NCBI RefSeq assembly: GCF_025370785.1
Contig: NZ_JAMXFA010000029.1
Coordinates: 1-64,000 of the forward strand
Length of the DNA stretch: 64,000 nucleotides
Source: Laspinema olomoucense D3b
GTDB taxonomy: Bacteria; Cyanobacteriota; Cyanobacteriia; Cyanobacteriales; Laspinemataceae
Direction of reading: 5' to 3'
A program made the translations under genes and the position numbers. Below are positions 26,778 to 36,229 of the stretch, in pieces. Under the pieces are notes generated by a model. The model had not been told where the DNA came from, searched no databases, and saw nothing but the letters and a program-made list of their open reading frames with translations. The stretch's first letter is position 1, and each line of letters starts with the position of its first letter.

Positions 26778-27872
26778 ATGTCCATCAAAAACATTATTTT
26801 CATCGGTTTACTTGTTTTTGTTCCCATTTCCATTGCCGGTCATTTTCTCCACTGGGGAGCCTTAACGATTTTTTTAACCGCTTGTTTGGGAATTATTCCC
26901 TTAGCTGCTTGGATGGGAACCGCCACGGAAGAAATTGCGGTGGTTGTCGGTCCAAATATTGGAGGATTGTTGAATGCCACCTTTGGCAATGCCACGGAAT
27001 TAATTATCGCCCTCGTTGCGCTCAATGCTGGATTTATCAATGTCGTCAAAGCCAGCATTTCCGGGTCAATTATGAGTAACCTGCTCCTCGTCATGGGGTT
27101 GTCCATGCTACTGGGAGGGCTGCGGTACAAACAACAAGAATTTCAACCGATTGTAGCCCGGTTGAATGCTTCGGCGATGACTCTGGCGGTAATCGCCATG
27201 TTACTGCCCACAGCGGTAGATTTCACCTCCACCGGCATCGAAGAAAAGACTATGCAGCAACTCTCAACCTGCGTGGCAGTCGTCTTAATCCTCGTTTATC
27301 TCTTAACCCTGGTGTTTTCCATGAAAACCCATGCCTACCTCTGTGATGTCGGGGAAGCGGAGTTAGAAGGGGAAGAAGGTGAAGCAGTTAAACCGCCGAA
27401 TGTCTGGTTATGGACGGGGGTACTATTAGCCTGCACCCTGATGGTAGCTGTCGAATCAGAATTGTTAGTCGATTCCCTGGAAGAAGCTACTTCTATGTTG
27501 GGATTAACCGCACTCTTTACCGGGGTGATTGTAGTTCCCATTATTGGCAATGCTGCGGAACACGCGACGGCAGTTACAGTGGCGATGAAGAATAAGATGG
27601 ACCTGTCCGTGTCCGTGGCCCTGGGTTCCAGTTTACAAATTGCCTTGTTTGTTGCGCCTGTCTTAGTCATTGCCGGTTATATCCTGGATAAACCGATGGA
27701 TTTGGACTTCAACCCCTTTGAACTGGTGGCAGTTGCGGTATCGGTTGTTATTGCTAATTCTGTCAGTTCCGATGGCCGTTCTGATTGGCTGGAGGGGACT
27801 TTGCTCCTGGCGACTTATCTCGTGTTGGGATTAGCATTCTACTTCCATCCGGCGATTCCAGGGATTGGTTAA
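26778..27872 (+). CDS. Calcium/proton exchanger (CaCA family, Cax/ChaA type)
   Basis: A 364-residue inner-membrane antiporter with about eleven hydrophobic helices in two homologous halves. The two alpha-repeat motifs are visible: NATFGNATELIIALVAL in the first half and PIIGNAAEHATAVTVAMKNK in the second. Both carry the Gly-Asn-Ala-x-Glu ion-coordinating core. An acidic loop (GEAELEGEEGEA) lies between the halves. It likely expels Ca2+ in exchange for protons and contributes to salt or alkaline tolerance. A TTG one codon upstream is the only alternative start. Preceded by a long structured leader and followed by a strong terminator, it is probably monocistronic. Confidence 0.92.
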   Translation: MSIKNIIFIGLLVFVPISIAGHFLHWGALTIFLTACLGIIPLAAWMGTATEEIAVVVGPNIGGLLNATFGNATELIIALVALNAGFINVVKASISGSIMSNLLLVMGLSMLLGGLRYKQQEFQPIVARLNASAMTLAVIAMLLPTAVDFTSTGIEEKTMQQLSTCVAVVLILVYLLTLVFSMKTHAYLCDVGEAELEGEEGEAVKPPNVWLWTGVLLACTLMVAVESELLVDSLEEATSMLGLTALFTGVIVVPIIGNAAEHATAVTVAMKNKMDLSVSVALGSSLQIALFVAPVLVIAGYILDKPMDLDFNPFELVAVAVSVVIANSVSSDGRSDWLEGTLLLATYLVLGLAFYFHPAIPGIG

Positions 27873-27910
27873 AAATTTGGCATTGGGTTAAAAGAATTCG
27901 ATAAAATCAG

Positions 27911-27936
27911 GGTGAGCAATGCTCACCTTTTTTTTT
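27911..27936 (+). terminator. Intrinsic terminator of antiporter gene
   Basis: GGTGAG-CAATG-CTCACC followed by nine T residues, a textbook Rho-independent terminator. Confidence 0.92.
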
Positions 27937-28132
27937 GCTAGATTTTTTTGAGGTAGATGGGTTGGGGGTTGGCGCGTTTGAACCTGTTAAGAGAGCGATC
28001 GCCAATCATGCAGCCAGACTTATACCGCAAGACAACTGCCGAGAATCCCACCTATACTACAGATAGTGGTTTCCTGAATTTGCGATCGCCCCAAGTCTCC
28101 ACTCCCCCGCTCAATCCAGCCCCCAAGCGTTT

Positions 28133-30043
28133 ATGAGCTATTGCATCAACCCCACCTGTCCTTCCCCCCACAATCTAGATCACAAACTCTTCTGTCTCGG
28201 TTGTGGGATGCAATTGTTGCTGAATCGACGGTACCGCCCGGTGAAGGCCCTCAGTTCTGGGGGCTTTAGCGTCATTTACCAGGTGGATGACCAAGGCTTA
28301 CCCAAAGTCCTCAAAGTCCTAAATCTCTCCCAATTTACCACCCTCCAAGCCCAAAAAAAAGCGGTTTCCCTCTTTGAACGAGAAGCGCGGGTACTCAGTC
28401 AACTCCATCGCCAGGGAATTCCCTATATGGAACCCTCGGCTTATTTTACGATCGCCCCTCCGGACCGCAAACCTCCCTTACATTGTCTCGTCATGGAAAA
28501 AATCGAGGGAGTTAACCTCGAAGAATGGCTCAAACAACAACCCACTTCCCTCACCCAATCCCTTGCTTTAAAATGGCTTAAACAATTGGTCCTGCTTCTG
28601 GAAGAAGTCCATCAGCACCAATTTTTCCATCGGGATATTAAACCCAGTAATATCATGCGCCAACCTGATGGCAATCTGGCTTTAATTGACTTTGGGACCG
28701 TTCGTGAGGTCGCCCATCAGGAACTCTCATCCCAAAATATCATCCCTGCCGGAACCGTCATCATTTCCCGAGGATATGCGCCACCGGAACAGGAAAAAGG
28801 GCATACAGTGGAACAATCTGACTTTTTTGCCTTGGGTCGAACCTTTGTCTATTTGTTAACCCGCCAGCATCCCCTGACCTTTTATGAACCCTATACGGAC
28901 GAATTTCGCTGGCGCAGTAGTGCGCCTGGGGTTTCCGATGAGTTTGCCGAATTCCTCGATCGCCTGATGGCACCTTTCCCCTCCCAGCGTCCCCGCAATA
29001 CCGGGGAAATTTTATCGGAACTCGCCCGTTTAGAGCAGATTCAGAACAGCCCCCCCGGGGTTCATGCCGTCCCACCCACCCGGAAAATTGCTTTACCTAC
29101 ACCCTCTGCCATTAAACCTACTAGCCCCGATTTTACCCTTGAGCGCACCTTAATCGGGCATCAAGATGGGGTTTGGTCTGTGGCCCTTTCTCCTCGGGGT
29201 CATATCCTCGTCACCGGCAGTTGGGATAAAACGATTAAAGTCTGGAATGTCGCTACGGGGCAGTTATTACGGACTCTGATGGGTCATCAGGAGGCGGTGT
29301 GGTCCGTGGCAGTCACTGCCGATGGTAAAACCCTGGCGTCCGGCAGTTCAGATCAGCAGATTAAAATCTGGAACCTCCCCACGGGACAATTAATTCACAC
29401 CCTCACGGGTCATTCTAACTGGGTCGCGGCAGTGGACCTCTCCCCCGATGGGACCCTGATTGCCTCGGGGAGTTCGGATAAAACCATTAAAGTTTGGTCT
29501 GTCCAGAGTGGGGAATTAATCCACACCCTCCAGGGTCACCGCTATGCCGTCACTTGCATCGCCTTTACTCCCGATGGCAAAACCTTAGTCAGTGGCAGTG
29601 GGGACAAAACCCTGAAAATTTGGTCCCTGACGACGGGAGAATGCTTCTCGACTTTCACGGGACATCGCGCCTCGGTGACTTGCCTTGCCATCAGTCCTGA
29701 TGGCAAAACTGGGGTGAGTGGGGATGTGAAGCAGACTCTTTGTGTCTGGGATTTAGAGACGCAAAGACTAAGCTATACCCTGACGGGTCATTCGGGTACG
29801 ATTTGGTCGGTGGCGATCGCCCCGGATGGCGAACAGTTTGTCAGCAGTTCTCGGGATAAAACGGTTAAAATTTGGAACTTACAGACTGGCGAATTACGCA
29901 GCACTCTCATGGGTCATCGCAGTGCCATTAATGGGGTGGCGATCGCCCCGAGTGGGAAAGTGCTTGTCAGTGCCAGTCATGACCAAACCATCAAAATTTG
30001 GCGATCGGCCAGTCCACTCTCAACCGCTGCGATCGGTTCATGA
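28133..30043 (+). CDS. Serine/threonine protein kinase with C-terminal WD40 propeller
   Basis: A 636-residue soluble protein. The N-terminal 25 residues carry a zinc-ribbon-like set of cysteines (CINPTCP, FCLGCG). A Hanks-type kinase domain follows (about 33-300) with a glycine loop (LSSGGFSVIYQV), the VLKVL Lys, the catalytic loop HRDIKPSNIM, the metal-binding DFG in LIDFGTVRE, and the GYAPPEQ activation segment. From about residue 338 seven WD40 repeats (LTGHSNWVAAVDLSPDGTL type, each ending IKVW/IKIW) should close into one beta-propeller. This architecture is a cyanobacterial speciality. Substrates are unknown. The first 6 residues start right at the ATG. Confidence 0.95.
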   Translation: MSYCINPTCPSPHNLDHKLFCLGCGMQLLLNRRYRPVKALSSGGFSVIYQVDDQGLPKVLKVLNLSQFTTLQAQKKAVSLFEREARVLSQLHRQGIPYMEPSAYFTIAPPDRKPPLHCLVMEKIEGVNLEEWLKQQPTSLTQSLALKWLKQLVLLLEEVHQHQFFHRDIKPSNIMRQPDGNLALIDFGTVREVAHQELSSQNIIPAGTVIISRGYAPPEQEKGHTVEQSDFFALGRTFVYLLTRQHPLTFYEPYTDEFRWRSSAPGVSDEFAEFLDRLMAPFPSQRPRNTGEILSELARLEQIQNSPPGVHAVPPTRKIALPTPSAIKPTSPDFTLERTLIGHQDGVWSVALSPRGHILVTGSWDKTIKVWNVATGQLLRTLMGHQEAVWSVAVTADGKTLASGSSDQQIKIWNLPTGQLIHTLTGHSNWVAAVDLSPDGTLIASGSSDKTIKVWSVQSGELIHTLQGHRYAVTCIAFTPDGKTLVSGSGDKTLKIWSLTTGECFSTFTGHRASVTCLAISPDGKTGVSGDVKQTLCVWDLETQRLSYTLTGHSGTIWSVAIAPDGEQFVSSSRDKTVKIWNLQTGELRSTLMGHRSAINGVAIAPSGKVLVSASHDQTIKIWRSASPLSTAAIGS

Positions 30044-30485
30044 GTTTCTCGCCAACAGCTTGCTCTTATCCCTAACTCCTCTCAAAATTAGCCCACTTCT
30101 GTTCCGTTCCCCCCTTCAATCTCGCCCTACATGGGCGACTTGGGTAAACGGCTATTTCTTTTTAGGGAGTCCGATTAACCCCTTTAGATAGAGGCAAACT
30201 TCCCTATAGAGACGATAACTTAAAGAAACATTAGAAAACTGTCATAAATGGCTCGGACCATTCAGTCTGAAAAAAAACAGAGCATTCCCCTTCCTCCTAC
30301 TACAGCATCGGGACAGGATTACAGCCAAGGGACAATAAACCGGGTTTATCGCCCAGATTTCCTGCTAGTTTCTACAAATTTTCTTCCCTAACCTCGGTTT
30401 GTCTTCCCCCTACTGTACCGACGCTGTAGCCTACAACCTTAATAGACAACTAAACGCCCATCTAAGCCCAAGAGGTACAATTATT
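30044..30485. other. Intergenic region between kinase and DUF760 genes
   Basis: About 440 bp with no supported gene. The DUF760 frame is open across its end but an internal ATG is the better start. Confidence 0.4.
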
Positions 30486-30827
30486 ATGAACCCTGAATCC
30501 AATCGACCGCCAGAATTCCTCTCAGAAGAGGGAGACAATAATTTACTCTGGGATTACTTACAATCCTTGAGTCCAGAAGCTATTTCCCAACTCTCTCGAC
30601 CTAGTTCCTCTGATGTGTTTCAAGTTATGGAACGCAACATCATCGGTTTATTAGGAAATCTCCCCCCGGAACACTTTGGCGTTACGATTACGACGAATCG
30701 CGAACATCTCGGACGGATTCTAGCCTCAGCGATGATTAGTGGCTATTTTCTCCGCAATGCCGAGCAACGCATGGCTTTTGAAAACTCTTTACAATTTACC
30801 GAATCTCATCCTAAACTTCATGAGTAA
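30486..30827 (+). CDS. DUF760 domain-containing protein
   Basis: A 113-residue soluble protein that is nearly all DUF760: LLWDYLQSLSPEAISQLS, then VMERNIIGLLGNLPPEHF and TTNREHLGRILASAMISGYFLRNAEQR. The domain is confined to cyanobacteria and plastids and its function is unknown. The frame opens 29 codons upstream at 30399, but the ATG beginning MNPESNRPP has AGAGG upstream and matches the family N-terminus. mutY follows on the same strand after about 36 bp. Confidence 0.88.
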   Translation: MNPESNRPPEFLSEEGDNNLLWDYLQSLSPEAISQLSRPSSSDVFQVMERNIIGLLGNLPPEHFGVTITTNREHLGRILASAMISGYFLRNAEQRMAFENSLQFTESHPKLHE

Positions 30828-30863
30828 ATGGAGGGTGAAGTCCTAGGGTGGAGTTGAACAAAC

Positions 30864-32006
30864 TTGCAGCAGAACCAGAGTATTACTCGAACCTCGGCAG
30901 GCTCATCCCTGAGTTTGCCGAATTTTGCTATTTTAGACTTGCGGGAATCTCTGCTGAGTTGGTACGCCCAAGGGGGAAGAGATTTACCTTGGCGTCAGCA
31001 ACGAGATCCGTATCCGATTTGGATCTCGGAAATTATGTTACAGCAGACCCAAGTTAAGACGGTTATCCCCTATTATCATCGCTGGTTGGAGCGGTTTCCA
31101 ACTCTCATCAGTTTAGCTGAATCGAGTCAACAGGATGTGCTCAAATTGTGGCAAGGGTTGGGATATTATGCTCGGGCACGCAATTTACACGCCTGTGCTC
31201 GGGCGATCGTTCAGGACTATGATGGCAGCTTTCCCAGGACCCTAGAAGCGGCGCTGGCGTTACCGGGAATTGGGCGAACCACTGCCGGGGGGATCCTCAG
31301 TGCGGCGTTTAATTTACCTCTGCCCATTCTTGATGGGAATGTCAAGCGAATTTTCGCTAGACTCATAGGGTTGCGGGTGCCACCAGCAAAGGCCATGAAG
31401 CTGTTATGGCAGTGTTCAGAAGTTTTGCTGGATCCTGAAAATCCTCGGGATTTTAATCAGGCTTTGATGGATTTGGGGGCGACTCTATGCACTCCCAAGG
31501 CTCCTGAGTGCAGTCGCTGTCCTTGGATGGCTCACTGTCAGGCTTATCAATTACAGATGCAGGCTGATTTACCCATGCGTGAAACTTCTAGTCCCCTCCC
31601 CCATAAACTCATCGGTGTGGCTGTGATTTGGAATGATCGCGGAGAGATTTTAATTGATCGGCGACGTCAGGAGGGACTCCTGGGGGGGTTATGGGAATTT
31701 CCGGGAGGGAAAATCGAACCGGGAGAAACGGTATCTGATTGTATCCACAGGGAAATTCGGGAAGAGTTGGCGATCGAGGTGGAAGTGGGTGCCCAACTGA
31801 TTAGCCTAGAACACGCTTATACCCATTTTCGGGTCACGTTAACGGTTCATCATTGTCGCCATGTTGCCGGGGAACCACAACCCCTGGAATCGGATGAGGT
31901 GCGCTGGGTGCGATTGGATGAAATTGACCAGTTTCCATTTCCAAAAGCGAATGTCAAGATTATTGAGGTGTTACGTCAGCCGGAAAATTCTTCGTTTAAG
32001 CCGTAA
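30864..32006 (+). CDS. mutY: A/G-specific adenine DNA glycosylase MutY
   Basis: A 380-residue base-excision repair glycosylase that removes adenine mispaired with 8-oxoguanine. The helix-hairpin-helix region (about 110-145, LPGIGRTTAGGIL with catalytic Asp in LDGNVKRI) is intact. The [4Fe-4S] ligands appear as C-x6-C-x2-C-x5-C (CTPKAPECSRCPWMAHC). The C-terminal NUDIX-like domain (about 245-375) recognises 8-oxoG and even keeps a NUDIX box (GGKIEPGETVSDCIHREIREEL). The best start is a TTG, with no upstream ATG in frame. It may be co-transcribed with the DUF760 gene. Confidence 0.93.
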   Translation: MQQNQSITRTSAGSSLSLPNFAILDLRESLLSWYAQGGRDLPWRQQRDPYPIWISEIMLQQTQVKTVIPYYHRWLERFPTLISLAESSQQDVLKLWQGLGYYARARNLHACARAIVQDYDGSFPRTLEAALALPGIGRTTAGGILSAAFNLPLPILDGNVKRIFARLIGLRVPPAKAMKLLWQCSEVLLDPENPRDFNQALMDLGATLCTPKAPECSRCPWMAHCQAYQLQMQADLPMRETSSPLPHKLIGVAVIWNDRGEILIDRRRQEGLLGGLWEFPGGKIEPGETVSDCIHREIREELAIEVEVGAQLISLEHAYTHFRVTLTVHHCRHVAGEPQPLESDEVRWVRLDEIDQFPFPKANVKIIEVLRQPENSSFKP

Positions 32007-32141
32007 CCGGAACCCAAATCAGCTAAGGCTTTAAGTTAGGGTTTTAGGGTAGAGAGGCACCGGTTAGGTGCATCTCTTTGAGGGAATATTGGGGTGTGAC
32101 TGCTCAATTTAGAAGGTGCAACTCTGTGGGGAAAGGGGGTT

Positions 32142-34154
32142 TTAAACTTCGAGTTTAGACTGTTTTTCCATATATTCTAAAGTGTTGAGCAAACGAATTG
32201 CTGATTCATAAGATTCCTGGGTTAATTCGCGCAGTTCTTGGGGTGAGTCTACGACATCATCTACGATTAAGCGCAAAAATCCAATCATGGGATTGAGGCG
32301 AGTCCGAATTTCGTAGGAGGTGTTCATTAAGGTTTCGCTGCGAGCTTTTTTGACGAGATCTTGGGTGTCTAGGGAGAACTGCATGGAGTAAAGTTTGGCA
32401 TAGTATCCGCCTTTGCTCAAGAGTTCCTCATGGGTCCCGGTTTCGACGACTTGACCTTTGTCTAAGACGGCAATTTGGTCGGCATTTTTGACGGTGGACA
32501 AACGGTGAGCAATTACCAGGGTGGTGCGATCGCGACTGAGGCGTTCGATCGCCTGTTGCACGAGATGTTCGGAAACGGTATCTAGGGCACTGGTAGCTTC
32601 GTCTAGGATTAAGATATCGGGATTATGAAGCAATGCACGGGCGATCGCAATTCGTTGTCGTTGTCCTCCCGAGAGCAAAATCCCGCGATCGCCCAAGGGG
32701 GTATCAAATCCTTCCGGGAGGTTCATAATGAATTCATAGGCATTGGCCAGTTTTGCCGCTTCTATCACCTCTTGCTCTGTGACATCGGGACGCCCATAAG
32801 CGATATTATTGCGCACCGAATCGTTGAATAAAAAGGTATCCTGACTGACGATTCCCATTGATTTTCGCAGCGATCGCATATCAAATTCGCGCAAGTCTTT
32901 CCCATCAATGGTGATCCGGCCCTCTGTGGTATCGTAAAATCTCGGCAGCAAATCCGCTAAAGTCGATTTTCCCGCCCCCGAACCCCCGACTAAGGCCAAA
33001 GTTGTCCCTTTGGGTAACCATAGATCCACATCTTTAAGCACCACATCTTTATGTCCAGAGTATGAAAAAGACAGGTGATCAAAATGAATTCCATTTTCCA
33101 ATTTTCTGTAAGGTTCCGTTCCATCCTTCATCAAGGGTTTGTCATTTTTCCGCAAAAATTCGCTAACAATAATCGTGCTGGGAATAACATTGGCAAATTC
33201 ACTGCGACTATTATTTAATTGTCCCATTAAGGGGACCACTCTGGACAGCACAAACAAGTACGTGAGCAAAAGGGTTGAAAGGGATTCTATTTGATTGGAA
33301 AATATAATTCGCCCTATTATAATAATGCATAAAATCACAAATAACCCACTCAACTCATTCATCGGCGTAATAATTGAGTAGTTCACTTGGGATTGCATCT
33401 CTGCTTTTTCTCGGTCTTCGATTAGTCTTTTTATTTTGAAATACTCCTGATTCTCTTGTCCCGTAGATTTTACCAAACGAATTCCATTTAATACTTCCAT
33501 TAAGGCGGTGGTATAGGCCCGAGATTTTTCTGACAGAATCTTTCCATACTCCTGGGAACGCCGGATGATAAACTGAGAAAGGAGCGGGACGAGCATTAAC
33601 AAAAGAGTAGAGACCAGGGTGAGCTGCCAAGAGATTAAAATCAGAATCCCCACAAAGATTAAAACCGTCATCGCGTTGGTCAGAGTCCGAATTCCAATCC
33701 GAATAGCGCTGGAACATCGGCCAACCTCTTGATTCACATAATTGAGAATATCCCCCAATTTCTTCTTTGAATAATAGTCAATATCTATATCAAGCAATAA
33801 TTGTACCGCATTTAACCGAATATCTTTGACCAGCAAGCGGGATAAATGAGCAGATGCCAGTTGATTAGAGACCAACGTGACATTTTTCAACACGATCAGC
33901 AGTAGAATGACTCCCATCATCAACCCAAGCTGATATCTTGGACTCACTTGCTCCAAAAGACTAAACGCTCGGGTGACGATAGGAGGCCCTTGCTGAAACT
34001 CTACTTCCTGGCCTAAAAAGGCTAAGATCACAGGAACAATCAGGGTCATACTGACTCCATTGAACAATGCTCCTGACCACCCTAGAACAATAGTCAGGGT
34101 AATCCAAAAAGGGTGTTTTCTAGCATAGTTGAGGAGAAATTGAGTGGGAGACAT
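32142..34154 (-). CDS. ABC exporter with C-terminal pseudo-HisKA extension
   Basis: A 670-residue half-exporter of the MsbA/HepA type. Six membrane helices lie in residues 15-320. The nucleotide-binding domain has Walker A GGSGAGKST (390-398), Q-loop VSQDTF, signature LSGGQ (494-498), Walker B ILILDEA and the H-loop IAHRLS, so it is a working ATPase. Such exporters move lipids, glycolipids or polysaccharide precursors, and HepA relatives serve heterocyst envelope polysaccharide. The last 70 residues are unusual: they resemble a histidine-kinase HisKA helix pair (EIRTRLNPMIGFLRL), but the phospho-acceptor His is Tyr614. The gene starts the surface-polysaccharide region. Confidence 0.9.
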   Translation of the reverse strand: MSPTQFLLNYARKHPFWITLTIVLGWSGALFNGVSMTLIVPVILAFLGQEVEFQQGPPIVTRAFSLLEQVSPRYQLGLMMGVILLLIVLKNVTLVSNQLASAHLSRLLVKDIRLNAVQLLLDIDIDYYSKKKLGDILNYVNQEVGRCSSAIRIGIRTLTNAMTVLIFVGILILISWQLTLVSTLLLMLVPLLSQFIIRRSQEYGKILSEKSRAYTTALMEVLNGIRLVKSTGQENQEYFKIKRLIEDREKAEMQSQVNYSIITPMNELSGLFVILCIIIIGRIIFSNQIESLSTLLLTYLFVLSRVVPLMGQLNNSRSEFANVIPSTIIVSEFLRKNDKPLMKDGTEPYRKLENGIHFDHLSFSYSGHKDVVLKDVDLWLPKGTTLALVGGSGAGKSTLADLLPRFYDTTEGRITIDGKDLREFDMRSLRKSMGIVSQDTFLFNDSVRNNIAYGRPDVTEQEVIEAAKLANAYEFIMNLPEGFDTPLGDRGILLSGGQRQRIAIARALLHNPDILILDEATSALDTVSEHLVQQAIERLSRDRTTLVIAHRLSTVKNADQIAVLDKGQVVETGTHEELLSKGGYYAKLYSMQFSLDTQDLVKKARSETLMNTSYEIRTRLNPMIGFLRLIVDDVVDSPQELRELTQESYESAIRLLNTLEYMEKQSKLEV

Positions 34155-35022
34155 TAAGTTTTCCTGCTACTGAGCTTGGGGGTTAGCTGCGATAAGGGAA
34201 TGGTGGGTACAATACAAGGCTCGGCGTCTACTTGGGTAGCCGGAGCTTTTTTAGATTGCTCAAGGAGAGCGCATTTGGTTTTTCTGCTACTAGCCGATCA
34301 GCTCTCTTTTCCCTGAGCCTAGTTTACACTAAAATGCAAGGCCAAGACTGAGGGGCGGGGGTTCAATGGCTGTTGCTCAACAATGGTTCAATCGGATTGA
34401 GTGCCGTCTGGGGAAACAACAACATCGGCAGCTATAATAATAAAACCAGGTAGGCACTATCCCACTCTGGCATCCCCCGCTTGTCGCCCTCTCAAGCCCA
34501 TTTTTCATGCCGATGCTAACAGAAATTGCGATCGCCCTATATCCAGAACTGCATCAAGCCCTGGAAAAAATTGCTCCCGGTATAATCAATCTCTATCCAT
34601 TAATTTCTTCTAAGGTCCCGACTCGTATCTCTACGGTGGCTCGAAAGAATAAAATGCCAATACGACTGACTTAAATCAATGGGGTTTGTGCGCTCAATCG
34701 GCGGTGCCTCACCTCAATCGGGACCCAGAAACTCGGTTTCTAGGTAAAGTCGTCGGGGTAAGTTTTGGGAAAACCGACAGACTGTTGCAAATCAGTCGGA
34801 TAATGATACCCACCTGCGGTCCCTGATATCCCCTGGGGAAACGTTATTGCTCATTATAGCCGAGGCTTGTCCAACCAGGCAGTCTCGCCTCGATGCGCTC
34901 ACTCAATCAAGTTCCCGGCCATGAATTGACTCTCTTCATTAGGCTGACTTGTTATTTTTCTGTAAATCCTGGAAGATGAAACAGTTTTTCCCTTAATTTT
35001 AGAAATCAATCGAAACCCCACC
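34155..35022. other. Gene-poor region with AAACCGGTTT-type palindrome
   Basis: About 870 bp between the divergent ABC exporter and glycosyltransferase genes. It contains AGAAAC-TC-GGTTTCT (34727-34741), a member of the dispersed palindrome family, a TATAAT-like hexamer near 34433, and a 55-codon frame (34507-34674) without family features. No RNA gene is recognised. Confidence 0.45.
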
Positions 35023-36183
35023 ATGAATCAATCCCGGCAGAATTTGAAACGCATCGCTATCTGGCAACCCTATTTTATGGGGGGAGGTGCTGAAGCAGTC
35101 AGTCTCTGGATCATGGAGGCTTTAGCTCCTCACTATAATGTTACTTTGTTTACTTTAAATTTTATTGATTTCTCCCAATTAGATACTCTCTATAATACCC
35201 ATTTAACCCATCAAAATATCACCATTCATCCGCTCTTACCCAGGTCTATAGATACCCAGTGGATTAATGCATTGATAGCCAATAGCCCTCAAATCAGATT
35301 CGCCTTAATTCATTGGTCCATCCGAGCTTTTAAAGCGCTCACGGCTGACTCAGATTTAGTCTTCTCGACTTATAATGCGGTGGATATGGGACAACCCGGA
35401 CTGCAATATTTGCACTGGGTTCATGTCGTTGATCCCCAGCCTAAAGACAATAAAGGCTGGAACCGCTTGATCATGAACTTATCAGGATTTTCCCTGGAGA
35501 AACTCAAACAGAATCAGTCTGTAGCAAACTCTTTCTACACCGCTGATCGAATTAAAGCAGAGTATGGAATTAATTCCCGGGTCATCTATCCCCCTGTAAT
35601 CACAGAAATGGAGAAACGGCCCTGGGAGGAAAAAGAGGATGCGTTTCTCTGTAGCGGTAGAATTGTTGCGGCAAAGCAGACTCATCGAGTGATTGAAATT
35701 TTGCAGGCGGTGCGCGATCGCGGCTTTGATGTGAAATTGCATATCACCGGAGGAGGGGGGGGTACTTACAAACGGTCTTATGAACAGAAAATTCAGGGTC
35801 TAGCCGATAAAAATTCAGACTGGATTCAAATCTATCAAGACCTCCCCTATAAAGATTATCTCCAGGTCCTAGCACGCTGTCGTTACGGTATCCACTCTAA
35901 GCCTGAACCTTTTGGAATCTCTGTTGCAGAAATGGTGAAAGCGGGGATGATTCCCTTTGTTCGAGATAAAGGGGGTCAGGTAGAAATTGTCGGCGCTCAT
36001 CATGAGGAATTGCTGTTTGATAACAAGAATGCCACCGCCGTGGAGAAAATAGTCCAGGTTCTCCAGCAACGCGATCGCCAGATGGCTCTACTTGAATCCT
36101 TGAAAAAACAGCAATCTCTCTTTTCTACGGAAAAGTTTATTTCTGAAATTCAGGCGGTGGTTGCTGAATACTTCCAAAACTAA
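35023..36183 (+). CDS. Glycosyltransferase, family 4 (GT-B)
   Basis: A 386-residue GT-B fold enzyme transferring a sugar from an activated donor. The N-terminal Rossmann domain has the early Gly-rich acceptor loop YFMGGGAEAVSLWI. The C-terminal domain has FLCSGRIVAAKQTHRVIEI and the donor-site segment SKPEPFGISVAEMVKAG with the EPFGISVAE (E-x7-E) motif of family 4. No membrane span or signal peptide is present. The donor and product are unknown. With the pyruvyltransferase-like gene 46 bp downstream it forms a small operon in the polysaccharide region. Confidence 0.88.
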   Translation: MNQSRQNLKRIAIWQPYFMGGGAEAVSLWIMEALAPHYNVTLFTLNFIDFSQLDTLYNTHLTHQNITIHPLLPRSIDTQWINALIANSPQIRFALIHWSIRAFKALTADSDLVFSTYNAVDMGQPGLQYLHWVHVVDPQPKDNKGWNRLIMNLSGFSLEKLKQNQSVANSFYTADRIKAEYGINSRVIYPPVITEMEKRPWEEKEDAFLCSGRIVAAKQTHRVIEILQAVRDRGFDVKLHITGGGGGTYKRSYEQKIQGLADKNSDWIQIYQDLPYKDYLQVLARCRYGIHSKPEPFGISVAEMVKAGMIPFVRDKGGQVEIVGAHHEELLFDNKNATAVEKIVQVLQQRDRQMALLESLKKQQSLFSTEKFISEIQAVVAEYFQN

Positions 36184-36229
36184 GTTTTAATCCCCGATTC
36201 CTATTCCATCTAAAGGAGTGATTGAGTCA

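Noticed and set aside
34507-34674. 55-codon frame in the 34-35 kb gap
   Set aside because: No recognisable domain and no ribosome-binding site; could be real but cannot be supported.
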